Shown here: positions 50,882 through 59,682 of the stretch, piece after piece
How the letters are laid out: each line of letters opens with the position of its first letter
Numbering within the stretch: the stretch's first letter is position 1
Origin: Streptomyces asoensis
Lineage (GTDB): Bacteria > Actinomycetota > Actinomycetes > Streptomycetales > Streptomycetaceae
NCBI RefSeq assembly: GCF_013085465.1
Contig: NZ_CP049838.1
Coordinates: 1,674,001-1,738,000, forward strand
Length of the DNA: 64,000 nt
Direction: 5' to 3'
The notes under the pieces: generated by a model
Databases searched by the model: none
Seen by the model: only the letters and a program-made list of their open reading frames with translations
What the model was told of the DNA's origin: nothing
Translations under genes and position numbers: made by a program

Positions 50882-53806
50882 TCAGACGGCACCGGCGTGA
50901 CCGTCCCGTGCGTTCAGCAGTGCCTCGACCCGCTCGGCGTCGGGGTGGTTCAGGCCCCTGAGGAGGATCAGAGCCTGCTGCCACGCGGTGCGGGCACCGT
51001 CGTGGTCGCCGGTGGCGAGGTGGGTGTCGCCGACCCGGACGAGGATGTCGGCCTCGACGTAGGGCACGCCCAGGTCGCGCAGCAGAGCGAGCGCGTTGCG
51101 GTAGCCGAGGAGCGCGTGCGGGTGACGGCCGAGATGGTGATGGGCGTAGGCGATGCTGTCCCAGGTGGCGGCCTGCCCGTAGCGGTCCCCGAGTTGCTGG
51201 AGCATGGTGAGGGCCTCGAAGCAGTGGGTCAGGGCATGCCGGTACTCCCCGAGCTGAGCGTGGTACCAGCCGACCGAGTTCAGCACGCTGGCCTGTGCGG
51301 CGCGGTCGCCGAGCGTACGGAACAGGCCGAGGGCGAACTGGTTGTGCCGCAGGGCGCCGGGCAGGTCGCCCTGCTGGTCGCACTCCCAGCCGAGACTGCG
51401 GTGGGTGTGGGCACGGCCCGTGTCGTCGCCCAGCGCGGTGAAGAGCTCCAGGGCCCGCTCCAGTCGGGGAACGGCTCGGGAATGCAGACCGAGCCGGCCC
51501 TCCACCCGGGCCAGTCCACGCAGGCCGCGGGCCTCGAGCGCGGGATCGGCGAGCCGTCGGGCCGCGTCGAGCGCGGTGCGCTGCACGGCGAGCCCGTCGT
51601 GCCAGTGACCGCGCCGGTCGAAGAACGGCTCCAGGGACCAGGCCAGTTGACAGGCGAGACGTTCCTGCACCGGCTGCCCCGACGCGGCGGCCGTCTCGAC
51701 CACGGCGAGCAGCACCGCGTGTTCGGCGGTGAGCCAGGCCAGGGCACGGTCGTCGTCGGCGAGGGGTTCGGGGTGGACGCCCTCGGGCGCGGGCGGCGGG
51801 GGCAGCGGGTCGGCGTTGGGGGCCAGCAGCCGGTCCGCGGCGTGGGCGGTGTGCAGGTAGTGGTGGTGCAGCCGGTTCAGGGCCGCCGCGCGGTCGGCCT
51901 CGGTGTGCCGCTCGTGGACGAGTTCGCCGGCGTGGGCGCGAAGAAGGTCGTGGAATGCGTAGCGGCCGGGACTGTGTTCGGTGACGAGGTGCAGACCGGT
52001 CAGCTCGGCCAGCAGCGGTCGGGCCCGGCGTACGGGCAGGCCCGCCAGGGCGGCCGCGGCCGGCAGGGAGAGGTCGGGGCCGGGGTGCAGCGCGAGCAAC
52101 CGGAACAGCCGGGCGGCTTCCGCCGAGACCGCGCGCGAGGACCAGGAGAAGACCGTGCCGACGTCCACGGAGGCGTCGGAGCGGGCGAAGGCGTCGAGGC
52201 TGCCGTGGGCCTCGCGCAGTTCGGCGGCGACGGCGGCGAGCGGGAAGTGGGGATGCCCGGCGGCGCGGGCGGCGACACAGGCGAGGGCCAGGGGCAGTCC
52301 GGCGCACAGTCCGCTGATCTCGTCGGCCGCCCGGGGCTCGGCCGCGACCCGTTCCGCGCCCAGCCGGCGGACCAGGAAGGCCCGCGCCTGGACGGCGTCG
52401 AACGGGCGCAGGACGAGGGAGTGGGCGCCGTGGGCGGCGACGAGCCCCGGCAGTTCGTCGCGGCTGGTGACGATGGTGAGGCAGCCGGGCGAGCCGGGCA
52501 GCAGCGGCCGCACCTGCTCGGTGTCACGCGCGTTGTCCAGCACGACGAGGATCCGGCGGCCGGCGAGCACGCTGCGGTAGAGGGCGGCCTGCGCGTCGAC
52601 CCCGTGCGGGACGCGGTCCGGCGGCACACCGAGCGCGTCGAGGAACCCCCGGACGGCCTCCCCCGGGTCCAGGACGGCGCCGGACGGGTCGAAACCGCGC
52701 AGGTTGACGTAGAGCTGCCCGTCGGGGAACCGGTCGGCGACCCGGTGGGCCCAGTGCACCGCGAGCGTGGTCTTGCCGACGCCCGCCATACCGCCGATGG
52801 CACTGATCACCACGGTCCCGGGCCCCGACCCGTCCGCACCGGACAGCGCGAACGCCTCGTCGAGCTCGACGTCTCGACCGGTGAACGCCGCGATGCCGTG
52901 CGGCAGTTGGGCAGGCGGCGGAAAAGCGGGCGCCGGAAGAGCGGACGACGGACTCGGCGCAGGTGCATGCGCGGCGGAACCGTCGGTGCCCGCACCGTCG
53001 GACACCGCGCTCGACGCACCGGACGGCCCCACCTCCGCTCCCCGCACCCCGTGCAGAACCGTGTCGCGCGCGTCGCGCAGTTCAGCTCCGGGGTCGATCC
53101 CCAGTTCCTCGGCCAGCCGCGCCCGTACGGCCTCGTACGCGGCCAGCGCCTCCGAGCGGTGGCCGGCCGCAGCCAGCGTGAGGAGCAGTCCCGCCTGGAG
53201 GGGTTCGTCCAACGGGTGCCGCGCGGCGGCCTGTCGCAGCTCGGGCAGGACCGCGTCCGGCCTCCCGGCGCGCAGCGCGGCGTCCGCGGCCTGCCGCACG
53301 GCGGCCGGCAGCTCACGGTCCACCGCGTCGAACGCCGGGTGCGCACGGGCCTGCGCGGGAATGCCGACGGCGAGCGGCCCGCGCCACAGCGACAGCGCCT
53401 CGGTGAGGAGTTCGACCGCCTGCGCGGGTGACCGGTCCGCGATCCGGCGCCCTTCCTCGCGCAGTGCGCGAAACCTCAGCAGGTCCGAGGAGTCACCGTC
53501 GGTCACCAGCCGGTATCCACCGGCGTCCCGTACCAGCCAGTGTCCCTCCGCGCGGGCGGCGAGGCCGGGCTCCAGCAGTCGGCGCAGCGAACCCACATGG
53601 CGCCGGACGACATTGACCGCGCTGCGCGGCGGAGCAGCTCCCCACAGGGCGTCGACGATCTCGCCCACGGCGACCGGCCGGCCCGCTCCGGCCAGCAGCA
53701 GGGCCAGGAAGGCACGTTCCTGTGGTCCACCGAGCTGCAGTTCCGTGTCCCCCCGAAACACCCGAACGGCTCCCAGAACCGTGAACCGCACCGGCTCCAG
53801 CGGCAC
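50882..53806 (-). CDS. SARP/NB-ARC/TPR regulator (AfsR-like)
   Basis: A 974-residue protein with the full AfsR layout. It has an OmpR-like DNA-binding domain (1-95, RFTVLGAVRVFRGDTELQLGGPQERAFLALLLAGAGRPV), an activation domain (100-250), a short Ser/Pro/Ala linker, and an NB-ARC ATPase (about 300-600, Walker A GGMAGVGKTTLAVHWAH, LVVLDNARD, GLPLAL). TPR repeats follow (about 720-960, including RSLGWECDQQGDLPGALRHNQFALGLFRTLGD and its successors). The GTG at 53806 has a GGAGGGAGGGG stretch upstream. It is a paralogue of the preceding gene, likely from tandem duplication, and would activate secondary-metabolite or developmental promoters. Confidence 0.93.
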   Translation of the reverse strand: MPLEPVRFTVLGAVRVFRGDTELQLGGPQERAFLALLLAGAGRPVAVGEIVDALWGAAPPRSAVNVVRRHVGSLRRLLEPGLAARAEGHWLVRDAGGYRLVTDGDSSDLLRFRALREEGRRIADRSPAQAVELLTEALSLWRGPLAVGIPAQARAHPAFDAVDRELPAAVRQAADAALRAGRPDAVLPELRQAAARHPLDEPLQAGLLLTLAAAGHRSEALAAYEAVRARLAEELGIDPGAELRDARDTVLHGVRGAEVGPSGASSAVSDGAGTDGSAAHAPAPSPSSALPAPAFPPPAQLPHGIAAFTGRDVELDEAFALSGADGSGPGTVVISAIGGMAGVGKTTLAVHWAHRVADRFPDGQLYVNLRGFDPSGAVLDPGEAVRGFLDALGVPPDRVPHGVDAQAALYRSVLAGRRILVVLDNARDTEQVRPLLPGSPGCLTIVTSRDELPGLVAAHGAHSLVLRPFDAVQARAFLVRRLGAERVAAEPRAADEISGLCAGLPLALACVAARAAGHPHFPLAAVAAELREAHGSLDAFARSDASVDVGTVFSWSSRAVSAEAARLFRLLALHPGPDLSLPAAAALAGLPVRRARPLLAELTGLHLVTEHSPGRYAFHDLLRAHAGELVHERHTEADRAAALNRLHHHYLHTAHAADRLLAPNADPLPPPPAPEGVHPEPLADDDRALAWLTAEHAVLLAVVETAAASGQPVQERLACQLAWSLEPFFDRRGHWHDGLAVQRTALDAARRLADPALEARGLRGLARVEGRLGLHSRAVPRLERALELFTALGDDTGRAHTHRSLGWECDQQGDLPGALRHNQFALGLFRTLGDRAAQASVLNSVGWYHAQLGEYRHALTHCFEALTMLQQLGDRYGQAATWDSIAYAHHHLGRHPHALLGYRNALALLRDLGVPYVEADILVRVGDTHLATGDHDGARTAWQQALILLRGLNHPDAERVEALLNARDGHAGAV

Positions 53807-53927
53807 GCCATCCCCTCCCTCCGGTCTTCCTCCCCCGACTTCGACTGTACGACAGGAGAGAGGTTACCCAGAGTTACGCATGGCGTGTTCCGGCTGTTCA
53901 GAGACGGCTGCCGGACCGAAAAGCTAG

Positions 53928-53955
53928 TTGAGCTAGGTTGAAACCTAGGGATACT
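53928..53955 (+). promoter_or_regulatory. Promoter-like region with 16-bp palindrome
   Basis: CTAGGTT-GA-AACCTAG (53933-53948) is a palindrome embedded between a -35-like TTGAGC (53928-53933) and a -10-like GATACT (53950-53955). Extra CTAG cores occur on both sides. The arrangement suits a MarR- or PadR-type repressor. It lies 60 to 90 bp before the hydrolase gene at 54016. Confidence 0.55.
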
Positions 53956-54015
53956 AGGAAGCGGGTCGAGGGCACGAGGGTCCTCGACCGCACGGACGAC
54001 CTACTGGAGCAAGCC

Positions 54016-54876
54016 ATGAACCCGCCCCGGACCGGCACCCTGGCAGTGCCCGGCGCCACCCTCCACTACGAGACGCTCGGCAGCGGACCGGTCCTGCTGC
54101 TCATCCCCGGCGGCGCCGGGGACGCCGGACTGTACGCGGGCATGGCGCCGGAACTGGCCACCCGCTACACGGTCGTCTCGTACGACCCCCGTGGCCTGTC
54201 CCGCAGCCCTCTCGACGGCCCGGCGGACGCTCCCCGCGCCGACGAACAGGTGTCGGTCTGGAGCGACGACGCCCACCGGTTGCTCGCACTGCTCTCCCCC
54301 GACGAGGAGGCGGTCGTCCTCGGTTGCAGCTCCGGTGCCGTCGTCGCGGTGGACCTGCTCGCCCGGCACCCGGAGCGGCTGCGCCGGGTGGTCGCGCACG
54401 AACCGCCGTTGCTGGAGCTTCTGGAGGATCCCGCCCCGCATCGAGCGCTGTTCGCCGAGGTACGCGAGACCTTCCACACCGAGGGCGCCGACGCCGCCAT
54501 GGCCCGGCTCGGCGAGGGACTGGCGGACGGATCGACCCGGCAGGCGCCCACGCAGCCGACGGAACTGCCGCCCGAGATCCGGGAGATGGCCGTCCGGATG
54601 CACACCAACCTGCCCGTCTTCCTGGGCCGCGTCCTCCGCCCGTTCTCCTCGGCCGTGCCCGACCTCGCGGCGCTCCGGCCCGTGGCCCACAAGCTGGTGC
54701 CGGCCGCCGGGCGCGACTCCCGCCGCCAACTCCCGTTGTACGGACCGGCCGCGCGCCTCGCGGAGGTTCTGGGATCCGGACTCGTCGAGTTCCCGGGCGG
54801 CCACCTCGGAGCCGTCGAGTCCCCGAAGGAGTTCGCCGATCACCTGCTGACGGTCCTGGACCGACCGGCCCGGTGA
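54016..54876 (+). CDS. Alpha/beta hydrolase
   Basis: A 286-residue alpha/beta hydrolase. LLLIPGGAGDAGLYAGM provides the oxyanion segment, VVSYDPRGLSRSP the family DxxG motif, VVLGCSSGAVVAVDLL the elbow (GCSSG), and PGGHLGAVESPKEFADHL the His. It resembles small lactonases or peroxidase-like members. The ATG at 54016 has GGAGCAAGCC upstream; the in-frame upstream part overlaps the palindromic promoter. It is divergent from the AfsR-like gene with a 209-bp gap. Confidence 0.9.
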   Translation: MNPPRTGTLAVPGATLHYETLGSGPVLLLIPGGAGDAGLYAGMAPELATRYTVVSYDPRGLSRSPLDGPADAPRADEQVSVWSDDAHRLLALLSPDEEAVVLGCSSGAVVAVDLLARHPERLRRVVAHEPPLLELLEDPAPHRALFAEVRETFHTEGADAAMARLGEGLADGSTRQAPTQPTELPPEIREMAVRMHTNLPVFLGRVLRPFSSAVPDLAALRPVAHKLVPAAGRDSRRQLPLYGPAARLAEVLGSGLVEFPGGHLGAVESPKEFADHLLTVLDRPAR

Positions 54877-54914
54877 CGGCGCACCGGCCCGCACCGAGCC
54901 GGCGGACAGACACC

Positions 54915-54946
54915 CGGGGTCCGGGACGAATTCGCCCCGGACCCCG
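54915..54946. terminator. Bidirectional hairpin
   Basis: An 11-bp stem (CGGGGTCCGGG with CCCGGACCCCG) and a 10-nt loop lie between the convergent hydrolase (ends 54876) and the small secreted protein gene (ends 54973). Confidence 0.8.
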
Positions 54947-54972
54947 AGAAGCGTGGAGTGAGTGACCGCTCG

Positions 54973-55266
54973 TCAGCAGGTGTGGCCGGTGTAGTGGGCG
55001 CCCTGGATCTTCGCGGCGGAGCCCAGCCACGAGATGCCGGGGCCGACGCACCGCTCGTAGTCGGCCGCCCAGGCCACGTCGACCTTGATGACCACGCGTG
55101 AACCGTCCGACGTGCAGTGGTTGTAGAAGGCGTCGGAACCGGTCTCGTAGAAGCCGCACGGGTCCGCGGCCGCGGGGCTCGCGGTGGCGGCGGTCAGCGC
55201 ACCGAGAGAGGTGAGGACGAGAGCGACGGAACCGAGGGTGCTGAGCACCGTACGACGAACACGCAC
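54973..55266 (-). CDS. Small secreted DUF6355-like protein
   Basis: A 97-residue exported protein. A Sec signal peptide (VRVRRTVLSTLGSVALVLTSLGALTAATASPAAA) leads to a short mature domain starting DPCGFYETGSDAFYNHCTSDG and ending in SWLGSAAKIQGAHYTGHTC. Four Cys can pair as two disulfides. The mature domain matches what I recall of DUF6355, found near natural-product clusters, but its function is unknown. The GTG at 55266 has AAGGAG 7 nt upstream and excludes a longer non-native N-terminus. Confidence 0.82.
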   Translation of the reverse strand: MRVRRTVLSTLGSVALVLTSLGALTAATASPAAADPCGFYETGSDAFYNHCTSDGSRVVIKVDVAWAADYERCVGPGISWLGSAAKIQGAHYTGHTC

Positions 55267-55603
55267 AGCAGAACTCCTTGCCGGAAATGGGGGTCGGTAG
55301 AGGCAAAAGCCCAGGTCCGCCGAGGGACCGAAGGCCTGCATCAGGATCGTGCGCACCCCTCGGAGATGATCGGACGACGGGCCCCGTTCACCCCGCGAAT
55401 CGTTTCGCCGCTACTCCGTTGGAGTGGTCGCCCCCGGAAGGACGACTAGCCGGGGCGGGGTCCCCGGGATGGCGGGCTGTTTCACCCGGGTGAGCGCCTT
55501 GAGTGGTGGAGCGGGGCTCGCTGACTGACGGTGGATCACGTCAGGCCGGGTCGTATCAGCTGACGAGGTGTCGGCTGCCCGGTCGTGACGGAAGGACCAT
55601 CAG
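55267..55603. other. Divergent intergenic region, no gene seen
   Basis: This 337-bp gap separates the DUF6355-like gene from the rightward HTGGGALA protein gene. It must carry both promoters. Apart from small GC-rich dyads such as CACCCGGGTG near 55483 nothing stands out. Confidence 0.4.
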
Positions 55604-56125
55604 ATGCGTTCAGCTCGCATGATCCTGGCCACCGCGGCGGCTTCGGCCGCCCTCGCCATCGGCGCCTCCGGCGCCTACGCCGCCGGTGACACGGACCACG
55701 ACGACTCGTCCTGGAGCAAGGAGGACAGCTCCTCGTACAGCAAGGAGCACGACAAGGAGGAGCACGGCAAGGAGGAGCACGGCAAGGAGGACCACGACTC
55801 CCCGCACGGCGGCATCCACACCGGCGGCGGCGCCCTCGCCTCGGTGAGCGACAGCGGCGACCACAGCGCGGCCAAGGACCCCAAGTACGACCCCGAGACG
55901 TACAAGGACAAGGACGAGCACGGCAAGGACTCCTGGAACGGCGGGAAGGAAGAGGAGTCCGGCGGCTGGAGCAAGGAGCACGACAAGCCCAGCGGCGGCG
56001 TCCACACCGGCGGCGGCGCCCTCGCCACCCCCTCGGCGACCGCGGCCGGACTCGGCGTCCTCGCCGTCGCCGGCACCGGCCTCTACGCCCTGCGCCGCAA
56101 GAAGACGGTGGGGGGTGTGGCCTGA
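55604..56125 (+). CDS. Secreted, membrane-anchored repeat protein with HTGGGALA motifs
   Basis: A 173-residue protein. A Sec signal peptide (MILATAAASAALAIGASGAYA) leads to a very hydrophilic body rich in Lys, Glu, His, Asp and Ser (WSKEDSSSYSKEHDKEEHGKE and similar). The motif GGIHTGGGALA near residue 69 recurs as GGVHTGGGALA near 131. A C-terminal membrane helix (GLGVLAVAGTGLYALRRKK) follows without an LPXTG sortase signal. His- and acid-rich charge blocks could bind metal. The ATG at 55604 has GGAAGGACC upstream. Function unknown; a hydrophilic cell-surface coat or stalk is inferred. Confidence 0.8.
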   Translation: MRSARMILATAAASAALAIGASGAYAAGDTDHDDSSWSKEDSSSYSKEHDKEEHGKEEHGKEDHDSPHGGIHTGGGALASVSDSGDHSAAKDPKYDPETYKDKDEHGKDSWNGGKEEESGGWSKEHDKPSGGVHTGGGALATPSATAAGLGVLAVAGTGLYALRRKKTVGGVA

Positions 56126-56153
56126 CCCATGCCTGACGCGATAGCGAAGCCGC

Positions 56154-56182
56154 GGCCGCCACACATGCCCCCTGTGGCGGCC
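56154..56182 (+). terminator. Hairpin after the HTGGGALA protein gene
   Basis: A 10-bp stem (GGCCGCCACA with TGTGGCGGCC) with a 9-nt loop, 28 bp after the stop codon. Confidence 0.8.
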
Positions 56183-56336
56183 CGGCCCGCTTTTCCGCCG
56201 AACCGGCCCTCTTCGGCCGAGCCGCTCCCGGCCGGGATCGTATGCAGGAACCACAACGCCCCTGTCGGCCCGTCCTCTTCGCCCGTACACTGACAAATCG
56301 AAGACGTGCGGGCGCAGTTGACCGGGGGGAGCCGCC

Positions 56337-57920
56337 ATGTCGGGGGACCAGTACGGCAGATACAACGACACCGACCACAACACCTTCTACTACGTCCCGC
56401 CCATGCCGTCGGCCCCGCCGCCGGCGCCGGCGGACGGCGCTCGGGCCGTCGCGGTGGCCGTGCTCAACCTCAGTGGTCTGGGCCTGGGTTACGCGTTGGT
56501 GCGCCGCTGGGCCCTGATGGCGCTGTGCTGGATCGCCACCGCCGTCCTGCTGTTCGTGGCGCTGCCGGCCGACCCGGACGGTGTCCCGGGCATCGCCCTC
56601 GTCCTGTACGTCCTGTTCCTCGTCGCGGTGGCGGCGGACGGTGCGCGCGTGGGCCTGCGCACCCAGCTGTCGGGACTCCGGCGGGCGCCGCTCGCGCTCG
56701 GGCTCGGACTGCTCCTGCTCGTCGTGCCGGCCGGGGGTGTCGTGCTGTACGACAGCGCACGGGACGAAGCGACCGAGCAGATGCTTCTCGACCGGCTCGA
56801 CGAAGCCGACCAGCTGGTGCAGGCGGCCGGTGACAAGCCCTTCGACTCGGCCCAGGCCGACTACCGCAAGGCGCTGGGCGTCTACGCGGACCTCAGGTCC
56901 GACCACCCCGGTTCCCGGGCGGCCGAGCGGGTGCCAGCACGGATGAAGACCTACTACACGACGGTCGGAGCCGCGTACGCGCAGGGCGACTACTGCGAGG
57001 CGGTGGAGCCGCTGAAGTATCTGCGCACGGTCCCGAAGAGCCTGCCCGGGACGGACCTCGGGGCACTGAAGACCTGGCCCGACGACCGACTGGCCACCTC
57101 GCTGTACGAGTGCGCGTCGACGGCGCTCACGGCGGGCGAGGCCAACTGGGCGTCGCAGTACGGGGAACTGCTGACCACCTTCCCCGAGTCGGAGCAGGCC
57201 GCGAAGGTCGAACCCGCCGTGGCCGCCGCCGTCGTCCGCACGGAGAAGGACCTGCACGGGGCCGAACCCTGCTCCGCGGTCCAGCGGCTGCGCACGCTCG
57301 GCTCCCAGATCGACGGTCTGGAGGCCGGGCAGGCGGACATCGGCGCCGCCCTCGACAAGGACAGCCGACGGGCCACGGGCAGCGCGGACACCGGCACGTA
57401 CACCTGCGGCGTGGACCAGTACCGGGACGGCGACTTCGAGTCGGCGCAGACGACCATGACCGAGTACGCCTCCGCCCACAAGACCGCCAAGAACGCCGGC
57501 CTGGCGAAGAAGATCGCCATAGCGGCGGAGATCGCCCAGACCGTGCCGGCCGCGGGCAAGAAGCTGCCGACGACCCGTACCGGCGGCAGCATCTCGGTCA
57601 CCGTGCAGAACGACAGCCCCGACGCGGTCACGGTCCTCTTCACGGGTCCGGTCACCGGCAGTTTCACCCTCAAGGCCTGTGGGAGCTGCAAGGCGTACTC
57701 CTTCGGCAGCACCATCAACCCGTCGTTCGAGCCGTGCAACGACAGCGGCAAGAACTATCCGCAGCGCACCATCAGCCTGCCGGTCGGCACCACGTACTTC
57801 CTGCACAAGCCGAACGGCGACAGCTCCGCCACGCCTGCCTCGGACACCGCCAAGCTCGAGTCCGGCTACATCTACACGGAGTGCGCCTACACGACGCAGA
57901 GCCTGGGGACGGGCCTCTGA
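56337..57920 (+). CDS. Multispan membrane protein with large extracytoplasmic domain
   Basis: A 527-residue protein of unknown function. A cytoplasmic N-terminal Tyr/Pro segment precedes four hydrophobic helices (about 40-57, 63-80, 83-100, 117-137). About 390 residues follow, probably outside the cell. The first part is helical and resembles TPR-like tethering (Tyr/Asp-rich PFDSAQADYRKALGVYADL, with Cys-containing QGDYCEAVEPLKYL and TYTCGVDQYRDGDFESAQ). The last part (VTVQNDSPDAVTVLFTGPVTGSF, ACGSCKAYSFGS, GTTYFLHKP) looks like a beta domain. At least eight Cys suggest disulfides. The ATG at 56337 has GGGGGAG upstream. Confidence 0.82.
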   Translation: MSGDQYGRYNDTDHNTFYYVPPMPSAPPPAPADGARAVAVAVLNLSGLGLGYALVRRWALMALCWIATAVLLFVALPADPDGVPGIALVLYVLFLVAVAADGARVGLRTQLSGLRRAPLALGLGLLLLVVPAGGVVLYDSARDEATEQMLLDRLDEADQLVQAAGDKPFDSAQADYRKALGVYADLRSDHPGSRAAERVPARMKTYYTTVGAAYAQGDYCEAVEPLKYLRTVPKSLPGTDLGALKTWPDDRLATSLYECASTALTAGEANWASQYGELLTTFPESEQAAKVEPAVAAAVVRTEKDLHGAEPCSAVQRLRTLGSQIDGLEAGQADIGAALDKDSRRATGSADTGTYTCGVDQYRDGDFESAQTTMTEYASAHKTAKNAGLAKKIAIAAEIAQTVPAAGKKLPTTRTGGSISVTVQNDSPDAVTVLFTGPVTGSFTLKACGSCKAYSFGSTINPSFEPCNDSGKNYPQRTISLPVGTTYFLHKPNGDSSATPASDTAKLESGYIYTECAYTTQSLGTGL

Positions 57921-58066
57921 ATTCCGTGTGAAAACACGGAGGATTTCCGCCCGCTGAAAGGTTGTCAGTCGCGCACTTTGTCACCTGTGGGTCGCATGTG
58001 ACGGGTGATAAGGTGCGCCGGAAATCTCTCGCGCAGGGCCCCCACACGAAAGCCTTGAGATACTCC

Positions 58067-59440
58067 ATGAACGACATAACGGCGGAAACACCCGTGCATT
58101 CCTTTGCCCCGGGCGGTCGACGCCGGCACCGCAAGGCCAAGCAGAGCAGTATCGGCGTCCGGCGGGCGATCGTGCTCGCACTGGCCCTGCCCGTCACCTC
58201 GGCGGCCCTGGCGGGCCCCTCGGCGTTCGCCGCCGAAAAGGGCATCGGCACGACGGCCAAGGACACGGCGGCGGGCGGGACGCTCGACGCGGACGACCAG
58301 CAGATGGTCGCCAATCTGGAGACCCGTGTCCTCGATCAGCGGCTGGGGTCCGAGGTCAGCGGTGTGGTCCTGGACTCCGAGTCGGACGCCACCCTGTGGG
58401 ACCACAACGGGGCCACCGCGCTGATGCCGGCGTCCAACACCAAGCTCGCCACGGCGACCGCCGCCCTGACGGTGCTCGGCCCGAACCACAAGTTCACCAC
58501 GAGGGTCGTCTACGGCAACGGCACCCTGACCGTGGTCGGGGGCGGCGACCGTACGCTGACCAGCGCCGACCTCGCCGAACTGGCGAAGACCGCGGTCGCC
58601 GGGCTCAAGGCGGCGGGACTGACGTCGGTGAAGGTCGCCGTGGACGACAGCCTCTTCGGCGAACCGACCCTGGCCAACGGCTGGAACACCGGCTACTACC
58701 CCGACTCCGTCGCCCCGGTGCGCGCACTGGTCGTCGACGGGCACGGAGTCCAGGACACCTCGATCGACGCCGGGCAGGTCTTCGCCCAGCAGCTCACGGC
58801 GGCCGGGGTCACCGTCGACGGCGCCGTCACCCGCGCCGAGGCGAGCCCGGGCGACGTCCCGGTGGCACGGCACCAGTCGGCACCGCTGTCGGAGATCGTC
58901 CACAAGATGATCAAGGTCAGCGACAACAACATCGCCGAGACCCTGCTGCGGATGACCGCACTCGGCGCGGGCCGCCCGGCCACCTTCGAGGGCGGCACGG
59001 AAGTCGTGCGCCAGGTGCTGAGTGTTCGGTACGGCGTTTCCCTCGACAACTTCGAGATCCATGACGGAAGCGGCCTTTCGCGGGCCAACCGCATTCCGGC
59101 CGCCACGCTCGCGGAAATCCTCGAACTGCTGACGGAATCCCGTTACTCCCGGACCCTGGGCTCCATCCTCGACGGATTGCCCGTATCCGGTGAGGCCGGC
59201 AGCACGCTCGGTCCGGAATGGGGCCGCTTCGACGACGTGAACTCCAAGTGCGCGGTCGGCAAGGTGCACGCGAAGACCGGCACCCTCACCGGAGCCATCG
59301 CCCTGAGCGGTCTGACGCAGGGCAAGGACGGCAAGTGGAAGGTCTTCTCGTTCATCGAGAACAACTCCACGGCCAACCCGAACGACATCAAGGACGCCAT
59401 GGACGGCCTCGCGGCCACCGTGAACGGCTGCTGGGCGTAG
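58067..59440 (+). CDS. dacB: D-alanyl-D-alanine carboxypeptidase/endopeptidase (PBP4, S13)
   Basis: A 457-residue peptidoglycan hydrolase. A signal-anchor follows a basic N-terminus (RRRHRKAKQ, then IVLALALPVTSAALAGPSAFAA). The three serine-peptidase motifs of the S13 family are intact: SxxK as Ser123-Asn-Thr-Lys126, SxN as Ser284-Asp-Asn286 and KTG at 402-404. The enzyme removes the terminal D-Ala of stem peptides or cleaves cross-links outside the membrane. The start at 58067 is chosen because the upstream frame has no signal-like features. A terminator follows the stop codon. Confidence 0.93.
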   Translation: MNDITAETPVHSFAPGGRRRHRKAKQSSIGVRRAIVLALALPVTSAALAGPSAFAAEKGIGTTAKDTAAGGTLDADDQQMVANLETRVLDQRLGSEVSGVVLDSESDATLWDHNGATALMPASNTKLATATAALTVLGPNHKFTTRVVYGNGTLTVVGGGDRTLTSADLAELAKTAVAGLKAAGLTSVKVAVDDSLFGEPTLANGWNTGYYPDSVAPVRALVVDGHGVQDTSIDAGQVFAQQLTAAGVTVDGAVTRAEASPGDVPVARHQSAPLSEIVHKMIKVSDNNIAETLLRMTALGAGRPATFEGGTEVVRQVLSVRYGVSLDNFEIHDGSGLSRANRIPAATLAEILELLTESRYSRTLGSILDGLPVSGEAGSTLGPEWGRFDDVNSKCAVGKVHAKTGTLTGAIALSGLTQGKDGKWKVFSFIENNSTANPNDIKDAMDGLAATVNGCWA

Positions 59441-59459
59441 CGCAGACCCCCGCACGAAG

Positions 59460-59490
59460 AAAGGGCCGGCACCTACGGGGCCGGTCCTTT
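59460..59490 (+). terminator. Intrinsic-like terminator after dacB
   Basis: An 11-bp stem (AAAGGGCCGGC with GCCGGTCCTTT, one G-T pair) with a 9-nt loop, 19 bp after the dacB stop. Two and a half copies of a 13-bp CCCGGTCACTCAG repeat follow at 59514-59548. Confidence 0.85.
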
Positions 59491-59622
59491 CGCGTCCCAG
59501 CCCCACCGCCCGGCCCGGTCACTCAGCCCGGTCACTCAGCCCGGCCACCCGGTCGGGTGTGACCCACACCACAAGAAAACGCCTCCGTTTCGATGACCTC
59601 GAGGGCTAGTCTGGCGAGCAAG

Positions 59623-59643
59623 TGAACGAAACCGTTTCGTTCA
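59623..59643. promoter_or_regulatory. 21-bp perfect palindrome in the response regulator leader
   Basis: TGAACGAAAC and GTTTCGTTCA are exact complements around one C. The palindrome lies 40 bp upstream of the response regulator start and just downstream of a possible -10 (TAGTCT at 59607-59612). The AACGAAA...TTTCGTT layout is typical of TetR-family operators. No TetR gene is adjacent. Confidence 0.65.
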
Positions 59644-59682
59644 TGAGAGGCGTACGTCCCCACTCGCATGGAGAACACAGCC

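Noticed and set aside
59514..59548. 13-bp CCCGGTCACTCAG repeat after dacB
   Set aside because: Only about two and a half copies beyond the terminator; likely simple slippage with no sign of function.
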